20,761 bases of DNA from an uncultured Lachnospiraceae bacterium. GTDB lineage: Bacteria; Bacillota; Clostridia; Lachnospirales; Lachnospiraceae. Of this stretch, positions 7,344 through 15,375 are shown in pieces. A program made the translations under genes and the position numbers. The stretch spans positions 1 through 20,761 of the forward strand of contig CAMPAP010000138.1 of assembly GCA_946631935.1 (NCBI GenBank), given 5' to 3'. Each line of letters begins with the position of its first letter. The stretch's first letter is position 1. The notes beneath the pieces were generated by a model. It was given only the letters and a program-made list of their open reading frames with translations, was not told the DNA's origin and did no database searches.

Positions 7344-8669
7344 TTATTCCCCTTTTCTCTCCCTGACGATGATCTTCAGGGGAGTTCCCTTAAAACCAAA
7401 GGTTTCCCTTATCTGGTTTTCTATATATCTGATATATGAAAAGTGAGCAAGTTCCTTATCATTTACAAAAATAACAAAGGTTGGAGGTCTTGAAGAAACC
7501 TGTGTAATGTAATAAAGCTTCAGGAAACGGCCCTTGTCATTTGGAGGCTGCTGCATTGCAACTGCCTCTGCAAGTATCTCGTTAAGAGCACCGGTTCCCA
7601 CTCTCTTATCCTGACTTTCCCTGACCATATCAATAGTCTCAAAAAGCTTGGGAAGCCTCTGCCCGGTAAGTGCCGATATAAAAACGATCTCAGCATAAGG
7701 CATAAAGGAAAGAATGTTTCTTACATCATTAGTAAATTTGTAAATGGTCTTATCGTCTTTTTCGACGCTGTCCCATTTATTGACGGCAATGACAACCGCC
7801 TTGCCTCTGTCATGGGCAATACCTGCGATTTTTGCATCCTGCTCTGTGACACCTTCACCGGCATCAATAACAAGAACAGCTATATCCGCTCTTTCAACGG
7901 CACCCACTGTCCTGACAATCATATAATGTTCAAGATCGTCCTTGATCTTGTTTTTACGTCTGAGGCCCGCAGTATCAATGAGAATATAATCTTTGCCGTT
8001 ATATGATACCTTTGTGTCCACGGCATCCCGGGTTGTTCCGGCAATATCCGAAACGATAAGCCTGTTTTCACCGAGTATCTTATTGATAAGGGATGATTTT
8101 CCGGTATTGGGCTTTCCTATTATCGCAATCTTAGGGATGTCTTCTTTGACATCTTCCTCGGACTCTTCGTCAAAATAGCTGACTACTTTATCAAGAAGCT
8201 CTCCGAAACCCTGTCTTTCCGTGGAAGATATGGGAAAAGGATCTCCGATACCAAGGTTATAGAATTCGTAAATATCGCTTTGATACTTCTCGTAGGAATC
8301 AACCTTATTTACAGCAAGGATAACGGGTTTACGAGACTTTCTGAGCATGGAAGCAACACCTGAATCCGCATCCTGAAGTCCCGTTTTTACATCACATACA
8401 AAAATAATGACATCCGCCGTGTCTATGGCGATCTGTGCCTGATCCCGCATGGAACTAAGGAGTATATCCCCCGAGTCAGGTTCTATTCCTCCTGTGTCTA
8501 TCAGTGTAAAATTATAATTAAGCCATGAAACATCGGCATAAATCCTGTCTCTGGTAACTCCCGGGGTATCCTTAACAATTGAGATCCTTTCACCCGCAAG
8601 AGCATTGAAAAGAGTGGATTTACCGACATTCGGACGGCCTACAACTGCCACTATGGGCTTTGTGCTCAT
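7344..8669 (-). CDS. der: Ribosome biogenesis GTPase Der (EngA)
   Basis: A 441-residue tandem-GTPase required for 50S subunit assembly. The first G domain has P-loop GRPNVGKST (11-19), switch region DTPGVTRDR, DTGG (58-61) and NKVD (121-124). The second has GKPNTGKSS (185-193), DTAG (232-235) and NKWD (297-300). A KH-like C-terminal domain follows, ending in the usual basic ERKGE tail. Length and layout match the family exactly. The start overlaps the DUF512 gene stop by 4 nt (ATGA), with GGAG about 9 nt upstream. Der following the PDZ-radical SAM-DUF512 gene and preceding plsY-gpsA is, from memory, a common clostridial order. Confidence 0.98.
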   Translation of the reverse strand: MSTKPIVAVVGRPNVGKSTLFNALAGERISIVKDTPGVTRDRIYADVSWLNYNFTLIDTGGIEPDSGDILLSSMRDQAQIAIDTADVIIFVCDVKTGLQDADSGVASMLRKSRKPVILAVNKVDSYEKYQSDIYEFYNLGIGDPFPISSTERQGFGELLDKVVSYFDEESEEDVKEDIPKIAIIGKPNTGKSSLINKILGENRLIVSDIAGTTRDAVDTKVSYNGKDYILIDTAGLRRKNKIKDDLEHYMIVRTVGAVERADIAVLVIDAGEGVTEQDAKIAGIAHDRGKAVVIAVNKWDSVEKDDKTIYKFTNDVRNILSFMPYAEIVFISALTGQRLPKLFETIDMVRESQDKRVGTGALNEILAEAVAMQQPPNDKGRFLKLYYITQVSSRPPTFVIFVNDKELAHFSYIRYIENQIRETFGFKGTPLKIIVRERKGE

Positions 8670-9997
8670 TTATCTACTCCAAGGCATGAATCAACAAAGC
8701 TATAACCATTAGATTTTATCGTAAATACGCGAACTTGTAAAGAATCGGACATAGCGGAAACGGTTACATCATCAAGAAAATAATCGGTTCCAGACCTGAG
8801 AACATTTTCGGGAATATAGACCGCATCCCCGAGATTTTTACCTTTAAGCTGTTGAATGATATCCCTGCCCGTCAAAAGTCCGGAAACAGTGATATTTTCA
8901 CCGAAGAAATCATTTCTGACGGCATATACGTCTATCCTTAAAAGACTGCTTATACCCATGATCCTGTCGGCAAAATCCTTAATGACAGGGAAAGCCAGAC
9001 GCCCGGATACAAGGGTGATATGTCTTTTTTCGGAAATGCTATCGAAAGTCCCGTCTTTTAAGCGTTTATTTATCTGTTCATCAATCTCATCAATAAATGA
9101 ACGCATCATACCAACACCGTTATCAAGCTGGGGAAAACCGTCATACTTTGAAGCATCCGGAAGAGAAAGCCCTGCATTTAAATAGAATTCATCGCTTGCA
9201 TAGACAAAATGTGTTCCGTACTTTTTGAAAGCTTCTTCCTGAAATCTTTCTATAATGCTTACTGCCGTCTTACAGTCATTTACGTCAAAGGGATCAAGGT
9301 GGAACAATCCCTCGCGGTATTTTGAAAGCCCTACAGGAACAACAGAAAGGCTCTTAAAAGAAGGATAATAATCCAGAAGTTTTTCAATTGAATATTCAAG
9401 CTCTTTTCCGTCATTTATGCCCTTGCAAAGAACGATCTGGCCATTCATCTCAATACCTGCCTCTGCAAGAACATCAAGCTTTTTTAAAGATTCCCCCGCA
9501 AAACGGTTCCCAAGCATTTTACATCTCAGCTCCGGATTCATGGTATGGATCGATACGTTAACAGGAGAAAGATTATAGCGGATGATCCTTGAAAGATCCT
9601 TTTCGGACAGATTTGTCAGAGTAATATAATTACCCTGCAAAAAAGAAAGTCTTGAATCGTCATCTTTAAAATACAAAGTTTCACGCATACCCTTGGGCAT
9701 CTGGTCAATAAAACAGAAAATGCAGTTATTGCTGCATCTTCTGTAGTTATCCATCATTCCGTTTTCGAATACAAGGCCGAGATCCTCGTTTTCGCCCTTT
9801 TCTATCTCATACTCCCATTCTTCTCCGTTCCGTAAAAGGGTAAGGATCAGATGGTCAGAAAGGGTAAAAAACTGGTAATCAAATATATCCTCTATGGGAT
9901 TATCATCTATCTTCAGGATCTCATCTCCGGGAAGAATGCCCAGCTCATCTGCGATAGAACCTTTATTTACACTTTTTACCACATGGGTTTTATTCAT
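8666..9997 (-). CDS. PDZ / radical SAM-like / DUF512 protein
   Basis: A 443-residue protein. An N-terminal PDZ-like segment (about 3-60, with IADELGILPGDEILKID) is followed by a radical-SAM-like region with a Cx3Cx2C cluster motif (C88, C92, C95 in RRCSNNCIFCF) and then the DUF512 region to the C-terminus. Proteins of this layout are common next to der in Clostridia; their reaction is not established to my knowledge. The Cys triad predicts a [4Fe-4S] cluster and SAM chemistry, but no substrate can be named. The ATG lies 11 nt after the prs stop. No good Shine-Dalgarno is visible there, so start or coupling is less certain than for its neighbours. The 3' end overlaps der by 4 nt. Confidence 0.92.
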   Translation of the reverse strand: MNKTHVVKSVNKGSIADELGILPGDEILKIDDNPIEDIFDYQFFTLSDHLILTLLRNGEEWEYEIEKGENEDLGLVFENGMMDNYRRCSNNCIFCFIDQMPKGMRETLYFKDDDSRLSFLQGNYITLTNLSEKDLSRIIRYNLSPVNVSIHTMNPELRCKMLGNRFAGESLKKLDVLAEAGIEMNGQIVLCKGINDGKELEYSIEKLLDYYPSFKSLSVVPVGLSKYREGLFHLDPFDVNDCKTAVSIIERFQEEAFKKYGTHFVYASDEFYLNAGLSLPDASKYDGFPQLDNGVGMMRSFIDEIDEQINKRLKDGTFDSISEKRHITLVSGRLAFPVIKDFADRIMGISSLLRIDVYAVRNDFFGENITVSGLLTGRDIIQQLKGKNLGDAVYIPENVLRSGTDYFLDDVTVSAMSDSLQVRVFTIKSNGYSFVDSCLGVDK

Positions 9998-10008
9998 AGT
10001 CAGGTGAT

Positions 10009-11199
10009 TTATAACTCAATGCCCCTGCGCTGGTTATAGTTTTCAAGTATGGCGTGCATCTTCTGTGTATTATCCAATACATTGGCCATGGATGAGTCAT
10101 GATTCATAAAATCGATTATGGATGCGATGAATTTACACATATCCGCTTCGATAAAATAAGGCCTGTCATAGATCTCAGGAGGCAGATAAGTGAGATTGGT
10201 GGTGATAAGACGGTCAAAATACCCCTTTTCGTAAGCTTCGTCAAAAAGACTGAGTCCTTCTGTAAAAAGTCCGAAGGTGGTACAGATAAATACTCTTCTT
10301 GCATTCATCTCCTTCAGCTGTCTTGCGGTATCCACCATTGAACCTCCGGATGAGATCATATCATCAATGATGACAACATCCTTTGAATCGATATTATCAC
10401 CTAAAAATTCATGGGCGACTATCGGGTTTTTACCATTTACGATCCTTGTATAATCACGTCTCTTATAAAAAGTACCGGTATTTAAGCCTAAAACGTTGGC
10501 AAAATATATTGCCCTTTCCATGGCTCCCTCATCGGGAGAAATGACAACCATATGATCCTCATCCACGATAAGATCTTCTTCATTTGTAAGAAGAGCCTTA
10601 ATGAACTGATAAGGGGGCATGAAATTATCAAAACCGCTTAAAGGGATCGAATTCATGACCCTGGGATCATGGGCATCAAAGGTGATGAAATCATTCATGC
10701 CCATGTTACTGAGCTCTTTAAGCATATTGGCTGCATCAAGAGATTCCCTGCTGGTCCTTCTGTGCTGACGGCCTTCATAAAGAAAAGGCATGATAACATT
10801 GATCCTGGTGGCCTTGCCGTCCACAGCTGCAATGATCCTCTTAAGATCCTGATAAATATCGTCCGGGGACATGTGGTTCTCATAACCGTTCATGTTGTAA
10901 GTAATTGAATGATTACAAACATCAACGAGAATATAGAGATCGTATCCTCTGGTGGACTGAAGAAGCTGTGCTTTCGCCTCACCGCTTCCGAATCTGGGTA
11001 TCTCAAAAGGAATAAGATAATTATCCTTCTGATAACCCTGGAACGCGGGATCGTTCTTTACAAGATCGTTATGGATATCCTTACGGAAAAGAGCAAGGTA
11101 TGAATTGATGGTCTCTCCCTTGCCTGCAAATGAAGGATGGACGATGAGTCCGAGTTTTCCTACGGGCATGGAGTTTTCAAGTTCTAATACATTTGGCAT
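10009..11199 (-). CDS. prs: Ribose-phosphate pyrophosphokinase (long form)
   Basis: A 396-residue enzyme predicted to make PRPP from ribose 5-phosphate and ATP for purine, pyrimidine, NAD, His and Trp synthesis. Family signs: flexible-loop segment GRQHRRTSRE (143-152), FDAHDP (174-179) and PRPP-binding loop VVIIDDMISSGGS (275-287). It is about 80 residues longer than the common ~315-residue Prs, with an N-terminal extension and diverged sequence, a form I associate with Lachnospiraceae and relatives. AGGTG precedes the ATG. It is the first gene after a 263-bp spacer, with a probable promoter at 11440-11469 and a large inverted repeat in the presumed leader, so expression may be controlled through the leader. 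Activity is likely but inferred from motifs. Confidence 0.93.
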   Translation of the reverse strand: MPNVLELENSMPVGKLGLIVHPSFAGKGETINSYLALFRKDIHNDLVKNDPAFQGYQKDNYLIPFEIPRFGSGEAKAQLLQSTRGYDLYILVDVCNHSITYNMNGYENHMSPDDIYQDLKRIIAAVDGKATRINVIMPFLYEGRQHRRTSRESLDAANMLKELSNMGMNDFITFDAHDPRVMNSIPLSGFDNFMPPYQFIKALLTNEEDLIVDEDHMVVISPDEGAMERAIYFANVLGLNTGTFYKRRDYTRIVNGKNPIVAHEFLGDNIDSKDVVIIDDMISSGGSMVDTARQLKEMNARRVFICTTFGLFTEGLSLFDEAYEKGYFDRLITTNLTYLPPEIYDRPYFIEADMCKFIASIIDFMNHDSSMANVLDNTQKMHAILENYNQRRGIEL

Positions 11200-11247
11200 G
11201 ATTTACACCTGTTTTAATCAAATATAATTAAATAATAGTTACTCTAT

Positions 11248-11416
11248 GCGGCTGTGCACATATATATTATTTTTTGAATCGAAGCGCTCGCGAAGGAATT
11301 CGGTCGCCTGGCCCGAACGAAGTGAGTGGCCTGCGGCACGAACTAAACCATTCGGTAACAGAATTCCCGCTCAGCGCGAGAAATGAAAAAAATGATATAT
11401 ATGGGCCGACAGCCGC
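11248..11416. repeat. Long imperfect inverted repeat in the yraN-prs spacer
   Basis: The outer ends are perfect inverted copies of GCGGCTGT (11248-11255 and 11409-11416). Moving inward both arms have an ATATATAT run and then a T/A run, CTCGCG (11287-11292) against CGCGAG (11375-11380), and GAATTC (11296-11301) against GAATTC (11361-11366). The arms match over roughly 50 nt with small gaps, leaving a 59-nt centre that holds CGAACGAAGTGAGTGGCC. The element looks more GC-rich than its surroundings in the middle and has no ORF. It could be a MITE-like mobile repeat, a dispersed intergenic repeat, or a leader hairpin of prs. No clear target-site duplication is visible. Confidence 0.75.
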
Positions 11417-11439
11417 TTAACTTACATTGGCGGTTTATG

Positions 11440-11469
11440 ATTATACCATATGATGAGGATTTTCACCAA
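11440..11469 (-). promoter_or_regulatory. Probable prs promoter (extended -10)
   Basis: On the minus strand a perfect extended -10, TGGTATAAT (11448-11440), is preceded 18 nt upstream by TTGGTG (11469-11464), a partial -35 match located at the end of yraN. Transcription would start near 11433 and carry the whole 169-bp inverted repeat as part of a ~234-nt prs leader. The -10 is the same nonamer as the one before lepB2. Strength is inferred only. Confidence 0.55.
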
Positions 11470-11822
11470 CCATAACAAAATGCATTCTCAATATGAGTTA
11501 ATTCGCTATCATTTCTGATGCCTATAACATCGTATCTGATCTGAAGTTCTGAATATTCGGGATTTTTGGAAATGAAATACAAAGAAGAACGGCAAATCTT
11601 CTTTTGTTTCGAGGAGGTTACGGCTTCAAGAGGGTCCCCGGAAAGGCCGGATCTTCGGAATTTAACTTCCGTAAAGACAAGTTCCCGAGAAGGAGAAATG
11701 GATATTATGTCAACCTCTCCGAACTTACAATAGAAATTTCTTTCAAGAATTTTATGTCCTTTATTTTCAAGATACCGGGCTGCGGTATCTTCAGCCATAT
11801 ATCCTTCGGTTCTTTTATTCAT
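11463..11822 (-). CDS. YraN/UPF0102 family nuclease-like protein
   Basis: A 119-residue protein of the UPF0102 (YraN) family, which has a Holliday-junction-resolvase/restriction-endonuclease-like fold. The characteristic core GEVDIIS followed by LVFTEVKFRR (about residues 35-57) gives the Asp and Glu-x-Lys of the predicted metal site; upstream is the usual ERNFYCKFGE lead-in. Length is normal. The N-terminus MNKRTEG... followed by AARYLENKG fits family starts, although no clear Shine-Dalgarno is present; the ATG is 5 nt after the preceding stop. The position after rnhB and the FliK/FlhB-like pair matches the order I recall in many Firmicutes. The biological role of the family is not settled. 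Confidence 0.93.
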   Translation of the reverse strand: MNKRTEGYMAEDTAARYLENKGHKILERNFYCKFGEVDIISISPSRELVFTEVKFRRSGLSGDPLEAVTSSKQKKICRSSLYFISKNPEYSELQIRYDVIGIRNDSELTHIENAFCYGW

Positions 11823-11827
11823 ATAAA

Positions 11828-12115
11828 TCAGGATTTGATCATCTTATTTTTAATCTTGTCCATGGAATCAACAAATATAAGGATCTCGGCTACAACTTCA
11901 TAAAGCTCGGGAGGTATCATTTCTCCGATCTCGAGCTTTGACAATGTGTTTGCAAGCTTGTCATCCTCATGTATGGGGACGTCATTTTCCTTTGCTGTTT
12001 CGATTATCTTCTCAGCAAGTTTTCCCTTACCCGAAGCAATGACTCTGGGGGCATCATCCGAAGGGTCATATTCAAGCGCAACCGCTGTTTTTACTTTTTT
12101 CTTCTCTTCTGCCAT
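11828..12115 (-). CDS. FlhB C-terminal-domain-like protein (YlqH type)
   Basis: A 95-residue soluble protein matching only the cytoplasmic C-terminal domain of the flagellar export switch protein FlhB: VALEYDPSDDAPRVIASGKGKLAEKI, then VPIHEDDKLANTL, then IGEMIPPELYEVVAEIL (split here by short gaps). The membrane part of FlhB and the NPTH autocleavage site are absent. Stand-alone FlhB-C homologues of this kind are encoded beside rnhB in Bacillus (ylqH). The ATG overlaps the stop of the FliK-like gene by 1 nt (TAATG), so the two are made together. Since full FlhB binds FliK to switch export specificity, pairing of these two products is plausible, but no other flagellar gene is in the window. 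Confidence 0.9.
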   Translation of the reverse strand: MAEEKKKVKTAVALEYDPSDDAPRVIASGKGKLAEKIIETAKENDVPIHEDDKLANTLSKLEIGEMIPPELYEVVAEILIFVDSMDKIKNKMIKS

Positions 12116-14034
12116 TATGCCCTCACATCAAAAGATCTCATGCCTGCACTGAAGGATGCAGACGACATACCTGCATGCATCAGAAGGAAATTGACTCCGC
12201 CCTTATCCAGAGCATCTTCTTCAGGATCATTTTCATCACCCCTCTTTTTCATGGAACAGGTGATGTCATATCCTCTTTTTTTCAGTCTGTCCGTAAGCTG
12301 ATCCATATGGGCATTCAACAGATCCAGAGTATCATCATCCGCAACGGTAAAGTTGGTGGATACTTTTCCTCCCGCCTTAAGATCCATGGATACGTAAACA
12401 TCCACAGGTCCCAGATTATCCATATCAAGATGAAGAAATGCAGTCACATTTGAATCATCGGATGTCATATTCTTTTTATTTGAATATACATAAAGATCCC
12501 CGTGGGCATTATCTCCACCTGAAAGTTTTAAGGGAAGCTGGATATATGCATACATCTGGTTGATCTGGTTAAGGAAATCCACATTGGATCTCATATTGTC
12601 AACAGCTTTAAAAGCTTCGCTGCCGCTTAGCCCAGCATTTGACATGGACTGTTTAATGCCTTCAAGATTTTCGTTAAGTCTTTTATACAGGGATTCGACT
12701 TTTTCTTTATCCGCAACATCAGAAGGAGAAACCTTCCATCCGTCTTTTAAGACATTAAATATAAGGCCTCTTACAGACTCATTTGATATCAGTTTATTTA
12801 ATGAACGGTGATCCCCCTCTGAATATGCTTTTTCAAGAGCGGCACTGACATCCTTTAAAAGGCTGCCGATATCCGAAGGCTTATAATCAGGGTTTTTACC
12901 GATCTCCCTTAGCAAAGAAATGGTATCTCCCACATAATTTTTAAGTGAAATTTCAGGATTCTTATCACCGGATGCATTACCTGCTTCGGCATTTGATGCA
13001 TCCTGCGTTTTTTGCGACAGATCAGGTGTTAAAACTTTTTCATTATCCGTAATGTTTTTATCTGAAGGATCTGACTGAAGGGATTTTAAAAGCTCAAGTG
13101 CTTTGGATGCAGGATCGCTTAAAACTAAGTCACCGGATGCAGATTTATCAGTTCCCAAACTTTCAGCCTGATCAGTACCTGTTAAGATCTGTCCCTGCTT
13201 TATATCTTCTGATAAAGGCACTGCCCCTTTTGAAAAGCCTTCGGCATTACCTGCATCAGGTGAAGTTAAAGAATCAGCCTGCTCCTTTATGATGCTTTCA
13301 AAGCTCTCCTTAAATCCCGCATTAAGAGGTGATGAAGAAAAAGCTTCCTGAGAAGAAACATATTCTTTGGAAAGCAGCGTAAGTTTATTCATCAGCTCAA
13401 AAGAACCGCCCGAATCATTATTTTTTACAAGATCAAGAAGTGCTTTGTCAGTAAGCTCACTGAGAGTCTGCATTCCCTGATCGATCTGGTACGACAGATT
13501 TTTATAGCTTTCGATGTTCTGAAGATTGGATTCGTTAACCTCAATACCCAGTTTGGACAGATCCACAATATTTGTGATATCAGACTCGGGATAATTTCTT
13601 ACATTTTCATACATGGAAAGAAGGGATGATCTGTCAATGGGAAGCCCGGCTTTCATCATCTCAAGAGTCATGGATGTTGTCTTATCATCAACAGGGATCT
13701 GGGCATAATCAAGAGCCTTAAGAACATTCACATCAGCGGATGTATTTGTAAGAAGTGGGGAAATGGTTACTGTTGAGCCTGAATTTTTTACTTCAAAAGA
13801 AACGCTCTGGCCTTCCGTCAAAGCCATATTTGAAGAAAGCTTTGCATTTAATGTCTCACCGGAAGGAAGCCTGAGCACAACATCAGAACCGCCGGACTGT
13901 ACAACTTTAGCCTGAAATGTATCTCCGTTTTTCATGGCGGCAAGTTTTGCGCTGCCGTCAACACTCTGCTTGTCAGAGGATGTATCGGGGACGTTCTTTA
14001 TTCCGTTAAAAAAGATATCGGATATTCCGGGCAT
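12115..14034 (-). CDS. FliK-like protein with hook-length-control C-terminal domain
   Basis: A 639-residue protein. Residues about 37-95 form a small beta-rich segment (GDTFQAKVV, then VVLRLPSGETLNAKL). The middle (about 100-490) is polar, rich in Ser, Asp, Asn and Lys, and helical in appearance. From 494 a FliK C-terminal (Flg_hook) type domain follows: YIQLPLKL, LHLDMDNLGPVDVYVSMDLK, ending in SFDVRA. Layout and length resemble hook-length regulators, but the sequence is diverged, as for the ylqG product in the same position beside rnhB in Bacillus. No signal peptide or membrane helix. AAGGA lies 6 nt before the ATG, 26 nt after the rnhB stop. It probably partners with the FlhB-C-like product encoded next; whether it works in a flagellum is unknown. 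Confidence 0.82.
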   Translation of the reverse strand: MPGISDIFFNGIKNVPDTSSDKQSVDGSAKLAAMKNGDTFQAKVVQSGGSDVVLRLPSGETLNAKLSSNMALTEGQSVSFEVKNSGSTVTISPLLTNTSADVNVLKALDYAQIPVDDKTTSMTLEMMKAGLPIDRSSLLSMYENVRNYPESDITNIVDLSKLGIEVNESNLQNIESYKNLSYQIDQGMQTLSELTDKALLDLVKNNDSGGSFELMNKLTLLSKEYVSSQEAFSSSPLNAGFKESFESIIKEQADSLTSPDAGNAEGFSKGAVPLSEDIKQGQILTGTDQAESLGTDKSASGDLVLSDPASKALELLKSLQSDPSDKNITDNEKVLTPDLSQKTQDASNAEAGNASGDKNPEISLKNYVGDTISLLREIGKNPDYKPSDIGSLLKDVSAALEKAYSEGDHRSLNKLISNESVRGLIFNVLKDGWKVSPSDVADKEKVESLYKRLNENLEGIKQSMSNAGLSGSEAFKAVDNMRSNVDFLNQINQMYAYIQLPLKLSGGDNAHGDLYVYSNKKNMTSDDSNVTAFLHLDMDNLGPVDVYVSMDLKAGGKVSTNFTVADDDTLDLLNAHMDQLTDRLKKRGYDITCSMKKRGDENDPEEDALDKGGVNFLLMHAGMSSASFSAGMRSFDVRA

Positions 14035-14060
14035 TTTTTGTCCTTATTTACAAAATCTGA

Positions 14061-14816
14061 TCATACATAATCATGAATGAATGAGCGTCTGTGTATGGGA
14101 CACGGGCCGAGTTTTTTCAAAGCCTCTCTGTGTTCTTCGGTTCCGTATCCGACATTTTTCGCAAATCCGTATCCGGGATATTTACTGTCATATTCCTGCA
14201 TCATACGGTCTCTTGTTACCTTTGCGATGATACTGGCGGCACCTATGGAAATACTTTTGGCATCTCCTTTGATTATGGGAACCTGCATTATATCAATTCC
14301 CGGTATCGTGACAGCATCATTTAAAAGAAGATCCGGTGCAGGATCAAGGCCTGCAACAGCCTGCCTCATGGCTTCATAAGTTGCCTGAAGGATATTTATC
14401 TCATCGATCCTTTCGGGAGAGACAATACCGATGGATACGCTGACGGCTTTTTCCATTATCTCATCATAAAGTCTTTCTCTTACTTTTTCGGATAATTTCT
14501 TGGAATCATTAATATATAAAATGTCACAATCTTTCGGAAGGATCACGGCTCCTGCAACAACAGGCCCTGCAAAAGGCCCTCTCCCCACTTCATCGATACC
14601 GCAGATGAATCTGTGGTCTGAATACTTTCGTTCAAACTCGGAAAGCTTATAGATCCTGTCTTTTTCGGCAAGAAGCTTATTATATCTGACTTTGGCTTTT
14701 TCTATAAGTTTTTGAACTCCGCACCTTTCATCTGCCGCAAACTTTTTTATAACTTCAGGAAGAACTTCATCAGGCGAAGAATCAAATATTTTTTTTATTT
14801 CAGAAATATTTTCCAT
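14061..14816 (-). CDS. rnhB: Ribonuclease HII
   Basis: A 251-residue endonuclease that cuts RNA in RNA/DNA hybrids and at single ribonucleotides in DNA. The catalytic acidic set is visible: D75 and E76 in GIDEVGRGPFAG, D167, and D203 in IIAKVTRDR. The ~65-residue N-terminal extension is normal for Bacillus-type RNase HII. I chose the ATG at 14816 over an in-frame TTG at 14825 because AAAGG is 9 nt before the ATG but directly abuts the TTG. The start lies 1 nt after the lepB1 stop. Order rbgA, lepB, rnhB, FliK-like, FlhB-like matches the classic Firmicutes cluster. Confidence 0.97.
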   Translation of the reverse strand: MENISEIKKIFDSSPDEVLPEVIKKFAADERCGVQKLIEKAKVRYNKLLAEKDRIYKLSEFERKYSDHRFICGIDEVGRGPFAGPVVAGAVILPKDCDILYINDSKKLSEKVRERLYDEIMEKAVSVSIGIVSPERIDEINILQATYEAMRQAVAGLDPAPDLLLNDAVTIPGIDIMQVPIIKGDAKSISIGAASIIAKVTRDRMMQEYDSKYPGYGFAKNVGYGTEEHREALKKLGPCPIHRRSFIHDYV

Positions 14817-14817
14817 A

Positions 14818-15375
14818 TCATTCAACCTTTCCGAATTTACTGAAGGGGAACAGCCTGAATACCGCCTTTCCCATGATCACGTCTTTTTTTATATTCCCTA
14901 CATTGGGATATCTCGAATCCATGGAGTTATTTCTGTTATCACCCATGACAAAATATTCATTCTCTCCAACGTAAACATCATACTCGGCAAGACCTCTGTT
15001 TTCGGGAAGAATAACTTCTCTTCCGTAATTTTCGGTTAGGATCTCACCGTTTATATATATTTTACCTTTTTCATCTATGTGAACAGTCTCACCGGGAAGT
15101 CCGATGACTCTTTTTATAAAATATGTGTCCTTTTCATGGGCATAGGGAAATATGACAATATCAAACCTCTCGGGATCTCCTGTAAGATAACAGAATTTAT
15201 TGACCCAGAGGCTTTCTCCGTCATAAAGAGTATCACACATGGATGAACCGTCAACCACGGATCTCTGGCCTATGAACTTAAGAACAAAAGCCGCGATCGC
15301 GAAGATAAAAAGAAAATATAACGCAGTTCCGAAGGCACTTTTAAGAGCCTGGTTTCTTTTGGATCTCTTACTCAT
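14818..15375 (-). CDS. lepB: Type I signal peptidase (second copy)
   Basis: A 185-residue membrane protease that removes signal peptides from exported proteins. One N-terminal membrane helix (about 15-35) is followed by catalytic Ser45 in GSSM, catalytic Lys89 in FIKRVIGLPGE, and box E GDNRNNSMDSR (145-155). All catalytic boxes are canonical. The ATG at 15375 is preferred over an in-frame TTG at 15387: GGAGG ends directly before the TTG, too close to serve it, but lies 12 nt before the ATG. The ATG overlaps the end of rbgA by 8 nt. A second, divergent signal peptidase is encoded just upstream of rbgA (16228-16803), so the two may have different substrates. Confidence 0.95.
   Translation of the reverse strand: MSKRSKRNQALKSAFGTALYFLFIFAIAAFVLKFIGQRSVVDGSSMCDTLYDGESLWVNKFCYLTGDPERFDIVIFPYAHEKDTYFIKRVIGLPGETVHIDEKGKIYINGEILTENYGREVILPENRGLAEYDVYVGENEYFVMGDNRNNSMDSRYPNVGNIKKDVIMGKAVFRLFPFSKFGKVE

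Noticed and set aside
8666..9997. Naming the DUF512 protein as a specific modification enzyme
   Set aside because: Only the Cys triad and domain layout support radical SAM chemistry; no substrate-specific motif is visible.
11248..11416. Intrinsic terminator for the yraN operon
   Set aside because: The palindrome is far longer than a terminator, has a 59-nt centre and lacks a U-tract directly after the outer GC stem; a minor terminating effect cannot be excluded.
11248..11416. Riboswitch upstream of prs
   Set aside because: No purine, PRPP or guanidine class consensus could be recognised by eye, and the two-armed symmetry fits a repeat element better.
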